Source of the DNA: Williamsia sp. 1135
GTDB taxonomy: Bacteria > Actinomycetota > Actinomycetes > Mycobacteriales > Mycobacteriaceae
Assembly: GCF_002095395.1 (NCBI RefSeq)
Contig: NZ_MJEI01000107.1
Span: 389,061 to 453,060 of the forward strand
Direction: 5' to 3'
DNA length: 64,000 nt
Position 1 is the stretch's first letter. Each line of letters opens with the position of its first letter. Below, piece by piece: positions 43,586 through 52,675 of this stretch. A program made the position numbers and the translations under genes. The notes beneath the pieces were generated by a model that had not been told where the DNA came from, did not search any database, and was given only the letters and a program-made list of their open reading frames with translations.

Positions 43586-44431
43586 TCAGGACGCGTTCGA
43601 CCGCGGCATCCTTGCAGTGTCCGCGTGTTCCAGCGCCCAATTCAGGGCGTAGTCGGCGACGGCCTCCCAGCCCGGCTCGGCGCAGGTCCAGTGTGAGCGT
43701 CCCTCGAACTCGTGAAAGTCGGTCAGCGCCTTCGATTTGTGATAGTGCTTGGCATTCGACTTGTTGACCGATGGCGGCATGATGTGGTCTTCGCTGCCGG
43801 CTATGAACAATAGCGGCGCGCGATCGTCGAGACTGTAGTCGACCCACGTTTCCTGGTGTCCCGGTTTGAAGTTCGCGATCAGCCCGTACGCCCAGACCCA
43901 ATTGCCCGGTGCCCCGATGTGGTACCGGTCGTAGACCCTCTTCGAGTCTTCGGCGCTGAGGGTGTTCGTGAATGCGTAGTGAAACTCTTCTGGAGTGAAC
44001 CCGGCGGCCTTGTGTCGGTTGGCCGGGTTCTTCAGTACCGGGAACAGCGATTTGACCTGTGAGAGCGGGTTGACCCGTACGCCTTCGGTGGGCGCCGAGT
44101 CGATCACCACCGCTGCCGATCCGAGACCGCGGGCGACCAACAGCTGAGTCAGTGTGCCGCCGAAGGAATGACCCATAAGGATCGGGGGCGTCTGCACACT
44201 CTCGATGACCTGGGCCAGGTGCTCTACTGTTTCGGGGACTGTGAGACCGGCGATGACGTCCGGGTTCTCTCGCAAGGCCTCGACCTCGATCTCGAACCCG
44301 GGGTAGGCCGGCGTCAGGACGCGGTACCCCTTCGCCTCGTAGTAACTCACCCAGCCTTCCCAACTCCGCGGAGTCATCCAAAGGCCATGGATCAGAACGA
44401 TTGTGTCGGGCGCTGCGGCGGAATTGGTCAC
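43586..44431 (-). CDS. Alpha/beta hydrolase
   Basis: A 281-residue alpha/beta hydrolase with the oxyanion motif IVLIHGLWMTPRSWEGW near residue 12, the nucleophile elbow ILMGHSFGGTLTQLL near 84 with Ser in GHSFG, LLFIAGSEDHIMPP carrying the probable Asp near 208, and a late His in FEGRSHWTC near 243. The fold also occurs in haloalkane dehalogenase-like and esterase groups, and the substrate is unknown. The GTG start at 44431 is used. There is a gap of 184 bases to the desaturase gene upstream on the same strand, in which I see no other gene. Confidence 0.88.
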   Translation of the reverse strand: MTNSAAAPDTIVLIHGLWMTPRSWEGWVSYYEAKGYRVLTPAYPGFEIEVEALRENPDVIAGLTVPETVEHLAQVIESVQTPPILMGHSFGGTLTQLLVARGLGSAAVVIDSAPTEGVRVNPLSQVKSLFPVLKNPANRHKAAGFTPEEFHYAFTNTLSAEDSKRVYDRYHIGAPGNWVWAYGLIANFKPGHQETWVDYSLDDRAPLLFIAGSEDHIMPPSVNKSNAKHYHKSKALTDFHEFEGRSHWTCAEPGWEAVADYALNWALEHADTARMPRSNAS

Positions 44432-44615
44432 GTGAGGTCCTTTCGTCGGTCACTGAGGCTACGTCGGCGTGATCGCCCGGAACTGGCTGAAACTGCACAG
44501 TTCTGTGCTGACGGCGCACCGCGTGTGTCCGCGCGGTCCGTCGGTGTCTTCTCGAGCCGATGAGTCAGCGCAAGCGCATCCGCCAACGCACGCGCGTGGG
44601 TGGCCTCGGGATCGA

Positions 44616-45848
44616 CTACCTGCTACCGGGATTGCGGGCCTGACGTATGTCTCTCAGGGCCGATCTCAGCCCGTGCCGACGATCTCCACCGGCGTCGGTC
44701 GGAAGGTGTGAACCCGTGAACGAGAAACGGCGTTCCGAGCTGGTTTCCGGCGCGTCATCCGACGTGCGATTGAGAAAGCTGTCGGGGAGCGCGAGCTTGT
44801 GTATTGTCCGCAACGCCAACCAGTACTGCCGGCCCAGCGATCCCGTCGTGTACGGCAGGTCGTACTTGTCGCACAACGCCTCGACTCGCTGCGCGATCTC
44901 GACGTAGCGATTGCTCGGTAGATCGGGGAACAGGTGGTGCTCGATCTGGTAGCACAGGTTTCCACTCATGAAGGCCATCACCGGTCCAGCCCGAAAGTTG
45001 GCGCTGCCTAGCATCTGTCGCAGGTACCACTCCGGCTTAGTCTCATTCTCGTACTGCTCGACGGTGAACTTTTCCGCCCCGTCGGGAAAGTGGCCGCAGA
45101 AGATCACCAGGTATGCCCAGAGATTCCGGATCAGGTTCGCAGTGGCATTGGCGGTCACGGTGGTCCTCCACGACCGTCCGGCGAGCGCGGGGAAGAGTAC
45201 GAAATCCTTCCCGAGTTGCCTGCCGATCTTCCGGTAGAAGACCGCACTGGCCTGCGAACCCCGCTCGTGCGGTCCGACGCCGTCCAACTTCTTCTGCGCG
45301 TCCAGGTCATGCCGCGCGATGCCCCATTCGAATGTCACTGCGAGAATGACGTTCGCGAAGGGTTGAACGAGATTCGCAGGTCGCCAGGGCACGTCGCGCG
45401 TCATTCGCAGGATTCCGAAGCCGATGTCGTCGTCCATGCCGACGATGTTCGTGTAGATGTGGTGGGTGTAGTTGTGGGCTCGTTTCCATTGGGACGACGG
45501 CCCCACCTGATCCCATTCCCATGTGATGCTGTGAATCTCCGGGTCGTTCATCCAGTCCCATTGCCCATGCGAGATGTTGTGGGCGAGTTCCATGTTCTCG
45601 ATGATCTTCGACGAGGAGAGAAGGGCAGTACCCAACAACCACAGAGGACGGCGGCGAGAACCCGTGAGAGTCGCGCGAGCACACACCTCGAGGCCGCGTT
45701 GAAGCGCGATCGTGCGTCTGATGTACCGGGCGTCGCGCACTCCGCGATCATCCTCGACGTCTGATCGAATCGAATCCAGTTCGTCGCCAAGTGCTTTGAC
45801 GTCCACATCAGTCAGATGGGCGAACTGGGCAATGTCGGTGATGGCCAA
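44616..45848 (-). CDS. Second DesA3-like membrane fatty acid desaturase, TTG start
   Basis: A 410-residue paralogue of the desaturase at 32008, with all three histidine boxes (AHNISHGQWDW, RAHNYTHHIYTN, CYQIEHHLFPD). I place the start at TTG 45848: it aligns with the paralogue's N-terminus (AITDIAQFAHLT against AITDIDLYAHLT) and a GGAG site lies 7 bases before it. The frame continues upstream to a GTG at 45956, which would add 36 residues unlike the family. Unlike the first copy, no ferredoxin reductase gene lies beside it, so it may share the reductase at 30880. The two may differ in chain length, position or regulation. Confidence 0.88.
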   Translation of the reverse strand: MAITDIAQFAHLTDVDVKALGDELDSIRSDVEDDRGVRDARYIRRTIALQRGLEVCARATLTGSRRRPLWLLGTALLSSSKIIENMELAHNISHGQWDWMNDPEIHSITWEWDQVGPSSQWKRAHNYTHHIYTNIVGMDDDIGFGILRMTRDVPWRPANLVQPFANVILAVTFEWGIARHDLDAQKKLDGVGPHERGSQASAVFYRKIGRQLGKDFVLFPALAGRSWRTTVTANATANLIRNLWAYLVIFCGHFPDGAEKFTVEQYENETKPEWYLRQMLGSANFRAGPVMAFMSGNLCYQIEHHLFPDLPSNRYVEIAQRVEALCDKYDLPYTTGSLGRQYWLALRTIHKLALPDSFLNRTSDDAPETSSERRFSFTGSHLPTDAGGDRRHGLRSALRDIRQARNPGSR

Positions 45849-46121
45849 CGTCAACTCCGATTGGCGTCGGCCGGTGTCACCGGACCGATGCGTGAGAAAC
45901 GTCCGACCGTTTACCGCGGTGCGGGCGAACGAAAACAATGTTCCGGGCGGCGACACTTACGGCGGCACGACCCACGGGCGGCACCACCGGTCCCAGGCCG
46001 GCTGTGTTGTCAGCACGTACAACGAAACCCGCGTTCTGGCCAGGTGTCAAGACGTGCAGGTCGACACCGGTTGGTAGTTGTCTCATGCGCCCGAAGCGAA
46101 CGCGTTCTGTCGGCTGCGATG

Positions 46122-46574
46122 TCAGGGCTTCGCTTCGTGATGGCGCCGGCCGCCGGTCCGTCGACGTTCCTTCATCTCGGCCTCGAACACATGCCGAACG
46201 CCGCCCTGGAGCTTGTCCCGTGTTCGTCGCTCGTGCTCGCGGAAAGCCGCCCAGTAATTGTCGTCGAAGTCTTCGACGATCTGGAAAGTCCAACGTCCTT
46301 CGATGACGTTTCGGCCGATCAGCTCCTCGTCGAGTTCTTCAGCGATGTCGCCGTGTCCGGCTTCCCGCAGTTGGTCGACGGCATCGCCGAGAAGTAGATC
46401 GGTGTGGCCCATCATCTGGTGGAACGAGTAGAGGTGCCCGCGGGCGCGCTCGAGAGATTCCAGCGCTTCGGACAGTTTCCCGACCGCAGCGACTGTGTCG
46501 TCGGAGACACCTTCGGGACGTCGTTCGCCGAGAGCTGCGGATTCGAGGTCGTGGGCTTTGCGAGAGTAGGACAC
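46122..46574 (-). CDS. Conserved hypothetical helical protein
   Basis: A 150-residue soluble protein of unknown function, seen in actinomycetes as I recall. Most of it is predicted helix: SDDTVAAVGKLSEALESLER near residue 25, LLLGDAVDQLREAGHGDIAE near 60, and a C-terminal basic tail (EAEMKERRRTGGRRHHEAKP). The central RGHLYSFHQMMGHTD and EDFDDNYWAAFREHE segments are the most distinctive. No catalytic motif is visible. The GTG start at 46574 is divergent from the photolyase gene, 81 bases away. A 273-base gap separates it from the desaturase, in which I see no gene. Confidence 0.7.
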   Translation of the reverse strand: MSYSRKAHDLESAALGERRPEGVSDDTVAAVGKLSEALESLERARGHLYSFHQMMGHTDLLLGDAVDQLREAGHGDIAEELDEELIGRNVIEGRWTFQIVEDFDDNYWAAFREHERRTRDKLQGGVRHVFEAEMKERRRTGGRRHHEAKP

Positions 46575-46655
46575 AGGGCGGGGATACCCAGAGGATCGCA
46601 GTTGTATTCACCTGCCGAGAGCCCCGTGAGTCACCGACGACATGCGTAGCCTGAA

Positions 46656-48143
46656 GTGGTGTCTCGTAGTCCAGCGCCGTTGTGGCTCTTTGCCGATCAG
46701 CTTGGTCCACACATCCACTCCTCCCAGGAGAACGCCGAGCGAGATGTCGTTCTCATCGAGTCTTCGGCGGCCCTTCGCCGCCGAGCCGGCCATCGACAGA
46801 AGGCTCATCTCCTTCTGTCCGGCATGCGCCATCTGGCGGCTGAGCTCGGAGATCGCGCCCAGTACATCCGGGGCGTCGGCTACCGGGACGTGCTCGCCGA
46901 ACTTCCGGGTCCGGTCGCCGTCCATGAGCCGACGTCGCGGGCGGCCCATGAGTTCGTCCATCGCCTCGCCGAGGAAGGGTTGGTCAGCGAGATCCTTCCC
47001 AATCCGTCGTTTGCATTGCCTCGCGAGGATTTCGAGCAGTGGGCCTCTGGACACAGGTCATTCCGCATGGAGGCGTTCTACCGGGAGCAACGGACTCGCT
47101 TTGACGTGCTCATGGATGGGGACCAGCCCGCCGGTGGTACCTGGAATTACGACCACGACAATCGGAAGCCGCCGCCCAAACGACGCACACTGGGGGTCGA
47201 CGAGCCGTGGTGGCCGACCGAGGACGCCATCGACGACGAGGTGCGGGCGGACCTCGACGCACTGAACGTTTCCTGGACGGGTGTCGATGGCCCGCGGTTG
47301 TTCGCGGTGACAGCGGATGAGGCGCAGGCGGCGCTGCGGACTTTCATCGACCACCGCCTCGAGACGTTCGGTCCGTATGAGGACGCGATCATGGGCGACG
47401 ACTGGACGATGTCGCATTCACTTCTGTCCGTCCCATTGAACCTCTCCCTCCTCGACCCCCTCGACGTTGTTCACGCGGCGGAGCGAGCAGCGAGGGAGGA
47501 CGGGGTGCCTCTGGCCAGCGCCGAGGGGTTCATCCGGCAGATCCTCGGCTGGCGCGAGTTCATCTGGCACCTCTATTGGCATTTCGGCGCCGATTACACC
47601 GCCAACAACGAACTCGACGCGACCGCACCTCTCCCGGACTGGTTTCGACACCTGGACGCGGAAGCGGTCACCGCTCGTTGCCTTTCCGACGCACTGTCCG
47701 GTGTTCGGGACCGAGGCTGGGTTCACCACATCCCGCGCCTGATGGTCCTGGGAAGCCATGCGCTGCAACGCGGTTATGATCCAGCCGAGCTCACAGCCTG
47801 GTTCACCGCCAACTTCGTCGACGGCTACGAATGGGTGATGCCGGTGAACGTCGTCGGGATGAGCCAGCACGCTGACGGCGGGTTGATGGCGACGAAACCC
47901 TACACATCTGGCGGCGCCTACATCAACAAGATGTCCGATCACTGCCGTGACTGCGAATTCGATCCCAAGAAACGTCTCGGAGATGATGCGTGCCCGTTCA
48001 CCGCCGGATACTGGTTCTTCACCCACAAACATCAGAAGCTGTTGGGGGACAACGTTCGGACTCGGCGTCAGGTATCCAAAATGAACAGGCTCAGCGACCT
48101 CGATGCGGTGATCGAACAAGAGCATGCGCGTGACCAGTTCTGA
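46656..48143 (+). CDS. Iron-sulfur (6-4) photolyase/cryptochrome, FeS-BCP type
   Basis: The 495-residue protein belongs to the bacterial cryptochrome/photolyases with an iron-sulfur cluster (PhrB type), which repair (6-4) photoproducts with FAD and often a lumazine antenna. It opens with LWLFADQLGPH, typical of the group. VGMSQHADGGLMATKPYTSGG near 408 is the FAD-binding stretch. Three of the cluster cysteines are in SDHCRDCEFDPKKRLGDDAC near 430-450; the fourth is probably in ARCLSDALSG near 345. The start is one of two adjacent GTG codons (46656 or 46659). Confidence 0.92.
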   Translation: MVSRSPAPLWLFADQLGPHIHSSQENAERDVVLIESSAALRRRAGHRQKAHLLLSGMRHLAAELGDRAQYIRGVGYRDVLAELPGPVAVHEPTSRAAHEFVHRLAEEGLVSEILPNPSFALPREDFEQWASGHRSFRMEAFYREQRTRFDVLMDGDQPAGGTWNYDHDNRKPPPKRRTLGVDEPWWPTEDAIDDEVRADLDALNVSWTGVDGPRLFAVTADEAQAALRTFIDHRLETFGPYEDAIMGDDWTMSHSLLSVPLNLSLLDPLDVVHAAERAAREDGVPLASAEGFIRQILGWREFIWHLYWHFGADYTANNELDATAPLPDWFRHLDAEAVTARCLSDALSGVRDRGWVHHIPRLMVLGSHALQRGYDPAELTAWFTANFVDGYEWVMPVNVVGMSQHADGGLMATKPYTSGGAYINKMSDHCRDCEFDPKKRLGDDACPFTAGYWFFTHKHQKLLGDNVRTRRQVSKMNRLSDLDAVIEQEHARDQF

Positions 48144-48276
48144 TTTCGCTCAGCGCCTCGACGGTCAGGATGGCCTTCGCTGCGCCGACTGATTCTCGCC
48201 CGGCGTCACCAGATCAGGGTTCTACTCAGGGACATCCTGGATGTGCACGACCGCGGTCGGTTCATACCGTGAGAAC

Positions 48277-48842
48277 ATGCAGAAACAGACGGTGGGTCGG
48301 GGGAGTCGGGTTGCGACGCTTGCGTTCACCACAGCAGCCGTAGCAGGGCTACTCCACGGAGCTGCCAGCCTCTACTGGGCGATCGGTGGCGGTGGCAACT
48401 CGAGTCTGTAGGTAGATGGGCCGTCGAATTGGCCGACGAGCATCCGATTGGTTCGGGGATCGGGCTTGGTCTGCTCGCTGTTCTCAAAGCACTCGCCGCG
48501 GTTGTCCCGGCCTTCAACGAGAGGTGGCGGGGCCATTTCTACCGCGCTGTTCGCTCATGCAGCTGGGTCGGTGGCGTGCTCCTGGTCGGCTGGGGCGGGC
48601 TGTCCACGTTGTCTGCCTGGGCTGTTCTGGCGGGGCTGATCAGGCCCAGTGGAGGGTATGACAGCGCAACGATGATCGGTCACGCCGCCGTGTGGGACCC
48701 CCTGTTCCTGATATGGGGCGGTGCTTTGCTGACCGCGCTGTGGGTGAGCGGCAGGCGCACACGAGATCTGGAGAATGACCCGGAGACCTCACCGATTACC
48801 GATCCGCTCCAAGCAGCGAACTGCCACTTCGGTCAGCGCTGA
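48277..48842 (+). pseudogene. DUF3995-like membrane protein gene split by a frameshift
   Basis: Two frames together make one DUF3995-type protein. The first (48277-48411) encodes an N-terminus with helix AGLLHGAASLYWAIG and then stops. The second runs through WQLESVGRWAVELADEHP, joining near base 48390, and continues to 48842 with helices near VLKALAAVVPAFNE, WVGGVLLVGWGGLSTLSAWA and DPLFLIWGGALLTALWVSG. The expected unbroken protein has WAxGG followed by the same WAVELA region. One missing base in a run of GGTGGCGGTGGC at about 48385-48396 would explain it. The sequence may be a true mutation, an error or a very unlikely slippage site. The part from a TTG at 48429 could still be made as a shorter protein. 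Confidence 0.75.
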
Positions 48843-48858
48843 CCGTTACTGTGGCCGC

Positions 48859-50220
48859 ATGCATTGTGTAGTCGTAGGTGGGGGACTGGCCGGCTTGGCG
48901 TCGGCGGTGTGGCTGGCGGAAGCCGGCCATCAGGTGACGCTGCTGGAACGGCGGGGGTCGTTGGGCGGCCGGACCATCGCCATGCCGGTCCCCGCCGTCG
49001 ACGATGTCCCGGACAACGGCCAGCACGTATTCGCGAGCGGGTACCAACACCTGATGCGCTATCTGGACAGCGTCGGTACCCGAGAACATGTCGAGTTCCC
49101 CGGGCACATGACGATTCGGCTGCCGGGTGGGGGTACCCGAGTGTCGGCGTTTGGTGGAATGGCGGGTCTGAGGGTGGCGTTCGGTGACCTTCCCGGCGTC
49201 ACCGGTCTCGACCGACTCCGAACAGCACGAGCACAGGCCACGCTGATCCGGCAGGCTCTCCGTCAGCCCGCCTGGTTGGACGACATCACCGCTGACGAGT
49301 GGTTCCGCCGTATAAATATGCCTCAGTCTGCGCGCGACGCGCTGTGGGATGGAATCGTGATCGGATTGACCGGCGACAAACCCGAGATCTCGTCAGCGAA
49401 GGTGCCCGCAGACCTCTTGGTCACCGGTATGCGGCGGGCGCGCGAGACCAAGACCCCGATCTCGATCGGGTATCCGACCGTCGACCTCGACACCCTGTTC
49501 ATCGACGGTGCGGAGAAGGTTTTCGCCGATGCCGGTGTAGATGTGCGCCACCGGGCAGTCGTCGCCGCGGTCGACGTGGCCGACGGAGTCGTCGTCGGCG
49601 TCACACTCGCCGACGGCGAACGGGTCTCGGCCGACGCGGTCATCTGCGCCGTGCCGGTCTGGAGCGTGAAAGGACTGCTCGACCAGGTGCCCGAGCACGA
49701 ACGAATCTATGAAGCAGTCGAGCATCTGACGCCCGTCCCCATCGTGAGTGTCAACCTGTACCTGGACCGCTCGATCGGAATGGTCGACTGGGGAGAGGTC
49801 CTCCTCGGTGGTGAAGGGGTACTCGAGCAGGTCTGGGATCGTCAGCGAATGCACGGCCGGGACGCATCTCGGCATCATCTCTACAGCACCACGGTGTCGG
49901 CGTCGTACGAACTGACCAAGAAATCGAACACCGAGATCACCGAGATCCAAATGGACATGCTGCGCAAGTATTACCCTGACGCCGCTGGTGCCGAAGTGGT
50001 CCACAGCCACGTCGTGCGGATGCCGAAATCGACTTTTGCTCAACGGCCGGGAACCGCAGGCATTCGTCCGGATCAGCGAACCTCGGTCCCAGGGCTCGCA
50101 CTGGCAGGCGATTGGACCCGCACCGACTGGACCACGACGATGGAAGGCGCGTGTCAGAGCGCAGCGCGGGCCGTCGACGTGATTTTGGAATATGCGAAGG
50201 GGCCCGACTCTCGGGTTTGA
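48859..50220 (+). CDS. FAD-dependent oxidoreductase, HpnE/phytoene desaturase-like
   Basis: A 453-residue flavoprotein of the amine oxidase/phytoene desaturase group. The N-terminus has VVVGGGLAGLASAVWLAEAG, the dinucleotide fold, then LERRGSLGGRT. PDNGQHVFASGYQHLMRYL near residue 50 is characteristic of hydroxysqualene dehydroxylase HpnE and its relatives. The C-terminal FAD block is LALAGDWTRTDWTTTMEGACQSA near 410-432. No squalene or hopanoid synthesis genes are beside it, so HpnE function is only a possibility; a carotenoid-type or other dehydrogenase is equally plausible. The ATG at 48859 directly precedes the fold; upstream extension overlaps the preceding gene. Confidence 0.85.
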   Translation: MHCVVVGGGLAGLASAVWLAEAGHQVTLLERRGSLGGRTIAMPVPAVDDVPDNGQHVFASGYQHLMRYLDSVGTREHVEFPGHMTIRLPGGGTRVSAFGGMAGLRVAFGDLPGVTGLDRLRTARAQATLIRQALRQPAWLDDITADEWFRRINMPQSARDALWDGIVIGLTGDKPEISSAKVPADLLVTGMRRARETKTPISIGYPTVDLDTLFIDGAEKVFADAGVDVRHRAVVAAVDVADGVVVGVTLADGERVSADAVICAVPVWSVKGLLDQVPEHERIYEAVEHLTPVPIVSVNLYLDRSIGMVDWGEVLLGGEGVLEQVWDRQRMHGRDASRHHLYSTTVSASYELTKKSNTEITEIQMDMLRKYYPDAAGAEVVHSHVVRMPKSTFAQRPGTAGIRPDQRTSVPGLALAGDWTRTDWTTTMEGACQSAARAVDVILEYAKGPDSRV

Positions 50221-50232
50221 CGCCTGTCAAAC
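50215..50232. terminator. Short hairpin between convergent genes
   Basis: GTTTGAC (50215-50221) pairs with GTCAAAC (50226-50232) around four bases; the stop codon of the flavoprotein lies within it. The next gene ends at 50253 on the other strand. The stem is short, so terminator function is uncertain. Confidence 0.35.
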
Positions 50233-50252
50233 GAGTGTTTCCGGCGCCTCGC

Positions 50253-51119
50253 TCACCCGAGCCCGAGCTGGTTAGCCGCGATGAGGATTCTCGGCTCGCC
50301 AGAATGTGCGTGCACGCCGACGTTGCCGGCCGGATCGACCCCATCATCGACGATGACGACGTAGGGGATTCCGGGCGGAAGGTCCGCCGCGACACCTGCA
50401 GCGTCGGTGGGAATATCGGTGAGCAGGATCGCCCTCTTTCGGGCCAACCCGGTCTGACCGGCGTGGACAGGCTCGGGCACAGGCGATCCCGCCCACGGCA
50501 TCCTGTCGGTTACGTACGTGCCGCTGCGGCACCTGTCGGCGAAAAAGATCGCGTCTTGGGGGTCGGCGACGAGTGCTTCATATGTCTGTTTGTCGAGGCC
50601 GAAGTACTCCCGGAACTCCTGGCCTCGTTGCGGCATCGTGACGGCGAGATAGCGCCGCCCGGTATGTCTTTCGATGCCGAGCTCAGCGTCGCGGTTCTTC
50701 TCCTGAAAGTAGTGTCTCCGGTCGTAGGTCAGGACTCTCGGCTCGCGCGTGGTGGCTGTCGAAGCTTCCGCCGGCGCCGTCGAGGCGTTCCTTTCGTGTA
50801 TCCGCTGACCCATCGCGATGAGTCCCACGCTGACGACCATCACGAGCACTGCGGCGACAACCATCACCCCGAACGCGACAATGGGGTAATAGAACGTGAG
50901 GCCATCGGACTGCCATGCCAACAGAACGGCAGCCACGTACACGATCACAGCAGTGACCGGTACCCCGAAGATGGCGAGAAACACTCCACCGACCGCGATT
51001 CCGGGTGCACCCGAGTCGCTCAGCATGGTCGACATCCCACCCAGGTACACCGAGAACAACACGGCAGAGATGAGCAGGACAAACAGCGAGATCGTCACGA
51101 AAGTGTCGAAGGCACGCAC
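50253..51119 (-). CDS. Unrecognised membrane protein with soluble C-terminal domain
   Basis: A 288-residue protein I do not recognise. Three long hydrophobic segments occupy about residues 8-28, 38-65 and 80-105, so the N-terminal third is in the membrane. The rest (about 115-288) is hydrophilic with the stretch REPRVLTYDRRHYFQEKNRD, a VTMPQRGQEFREYFGL region and a C-terminal RAILLTDIPTD, VVIVDDGVDP, ILIAANQLGL pattern of short hydrophobic strands that suggests an alpha-beta fold. No known catalytic motif is seen. The start is GTG at 51119. It may be a receptor or anchored enzyme; this is only a guess. Confidence 0.65.
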   Translation of the reverse strand: MRAFDTFVTISLFVLLISAVLFSVYLGGMSTMLSDSGAPGIAVGGVFLAIFGVPVTAVIVYVAAVLLAWQSDGLTFYYPIVAFGVMVVAAVLVMVVSVGLIAMGQRIHERNASTAPAEASTATTREPRVLTYDRRHYFQEKNRDAELGIERHTGRRYLAVTMPQRGQEFREYFGLDKQTYEALVADPQDAIFFADRCRSGTYVTDRMPWAGSPVPEPVHAGQTGLARKRAILLTDIPTDAAGVAADLPPGIPYVVIVDDGVDPAGNVGVHAHSGEPRILIAANQLGLG

Positions 51120-51149
51120 GGGTGAATGGTATCGGGGGGTCGACCCAGA

Positions 51150-52049
51150 CTATTTTCCACCAGCGACGCTGGCACCCTGAGCCGTGATTGACCGAGGCGT
51201 CAGACGCTTCTGATCCGAACCGTCGGGATTCATCGATGCGAGCTCGGCATGGGTCGAGGTGGCCACATCGGTCACCAACTCGCCAGACTCCGTCGTCGCC
51301 CTGGTGTACAGAATCCGTGAACCGTCCGCTGTGAACTCAGGACTCACTGCGTAGGTGTCGGTGAGCGGGGTGATCTCGCCGCCCGCGACAGGCATCGAAT
51401 AGATCTCCGAGCCGTTGTTACCTCCGCGGTTGCTCGAGAACAGCAGCCTGGAACCGTCAGGTGAGAATGCGGGGTCTGCGTTCCAGAATTGGTCCCGCAG
51501 AACGACTCTTGATTCTCCTCCCGCGACAGGGACCTCGACGAGGTATCCGGCCACGTTGAAGATCAACCGGGAACCGTCAGGTGAGAACGTCACCTGTGAT
51601 GCGGACTCCTCGCGAGCAACGATGCGCACATCGGACCCGTCGGCATCCATGATCTTGACGTTGCCTGAGCCCGAGCTGACGAAGGCGATCGATGACCCGT
51701 CCGGCGAGTAGACGGGTTGATACCCGCCGTCGTGGACTGTTGTCGTTGCGCCGGATGGGAGGTCGACGACCTCGATGAACTTGCCGCCCCGCGTGTACGC
51801 CAACCGGGTGCCGTCTGGTGACAGGGCAGCGAAGTTTGCGTAGCGCGTGTCCGTCGTATCGTCGCCCAGGGTTGGTGTGACCTGACGCAGACCGGTGCCG
51901 TCGACGTTCATCACGAACACCTGACCCCATCCATCGTCGAAGGCGGCCAGCACCGGCCTCGCCCTGTCTGAGGTGTCGTCGGAGCATCCGGTCGTCACAA
52001 CGAAGACCGTGACCAGAGCGGCGAACGTTCGGCTGCTTAGGACGCGCAT
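51150..52049 (-). CDS. Lipoprotein with TolB-like beta-propeller repeats
   Basis: This 299-residue protein is probably exported as a lipoprotein: MRVLSSRTFAALVTVFVVTT is followed by GC, a fitting lipobox with Cys at about residue 22. The mature part consists of PD40/TolB-type blades, recognised by five repeats of the form SPDGxxLxFxS (SPDGTRLAYT, SPDGSSIAFV, SPDGSRLIFN, SPDGSRLLFSSNRGG, TADGSRILYT). This suggests a six-bladed beta-propeller with a binding role at the cell surface. The ATG at 52049 is chosen because it begins the signal peptide; longer frames run into the upstream region. It has no obvious partner gene. Confidence 0.85.
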   Translation of the reverse strand: MRVLSSRTFAALVTVFVVTTGCSDDTSDRARPVLAAFDDGWGQVFVMNVDGTGLRQVTPTLGDDTTDTRYANFAALSPDGTRLAYTRGGKFIEVVDLPSGATTTVHDGGYQPVYSPDGSSIAFVSSGSGNVKIMDADGSDVRIVAREESASQVTFSPDGSRLIFNVAGYLVEVPVAGGESRVVLRDQFWNADPAFSPDGSRLLFSSNRGGNNGSEIYSMPVAGGEITPLTDTYAVSPEFTADGSRILYTRATTESGELVTDVATSTHAELASMNPDGSDQKRLTPRSITAQGASVAGGK

Positions 52050-52197
52050 CGACTGATCGTCGCAGACCCATGCCACCAAGACTCGCCTTTGGTGGCCCTG
52101 AACGAAGGTGAGTCGAGGCGGGGGTCTGCCACACGTACCGTCGGACCGACACACTCGCTAGGGAATGCGCGATTGCCGGGTCGCGTTGTGAGCAGTC

Positions 52198-52620
52198 ATG
52201 AAACTCGACGACTCTGCTCGCGCGCTCATCGGTTCCGGCGCGGACGCAACCCTGGTCACGCTCAATCCGGATGGCAGCCCGCAAGTGTCGGTTGTGTGGG
52301 TCGCGCTGCGTACGGCGCCTGAGGGCGACGAGCTGCTGACCGCTCATCTCGGGGTCTACAAGAAGGTACGCAATGTTCGCCGCGACCCTCGTGTCGCACT
52401 GACAATTCTGGGATCCGATTCCGATGCGTTGATGACGCCCTATCTCGCCATCAATGGCACCGCTGACATCCTCAAGGGCGGTGCGCCGGAGCTGCTCGCC
52501 GAACTCGCAGCGACGCTTGCACCTCCCGGTTCGGGCTTTCCGCCCGAGGACGCGCCACCCGGATACATCACACGCATCCGGATCGAAAAGGTCGGCGGCA
52601 TCGGTCCCTGGAACAGCTGA
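52198..52620 (+). CDS. PPOX-class F420-dependent oxidoreductase
   Basis: A 140-residue split-barrel protein of the F420/FMN-dependent PPOX class. It shows ATLVTLNPDGSPQVSVVWVAL near residue 17, TAHLGVYKKVRNVRRDPRVAL near 48-68, in which the basic cluster lines the cofactor phosphate site, and GYITRIRIEKVGGIGPW at the C-terminus. The family reduces quinones, enzymes' nitro drugs and similar molecules; the natural substrate is unknown. It is distinct from the PPOX protein at 168-578. It is followed by a hairpin at 52676-52714. Confidence 0.88.
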   Translation: MKLDDSARALIGSGADATLVTLNPDGSPQVSVVWVALRTAPEGDELLTAHLGVYKKVRNVRRDPRVALTILGSDSDALMTPYLAINGTADILKGGAPELLAELAATLAPPGSGFPPEDAPPGYITRIRIEKVGGIGPWNS

Positions 52621-52675
52621 GATCGCCGGCCCCTACCGTCCCGCACCTAGTGCGGTCGGTGTCTCCCACAAACGA

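Noticed and set aside
45849..45956. Extension of the second desaturase to a GTG at 45956.
   Set aside because: The added residues are not in the paralogue, and a GGAG site lies properly before the TTG at 45848.
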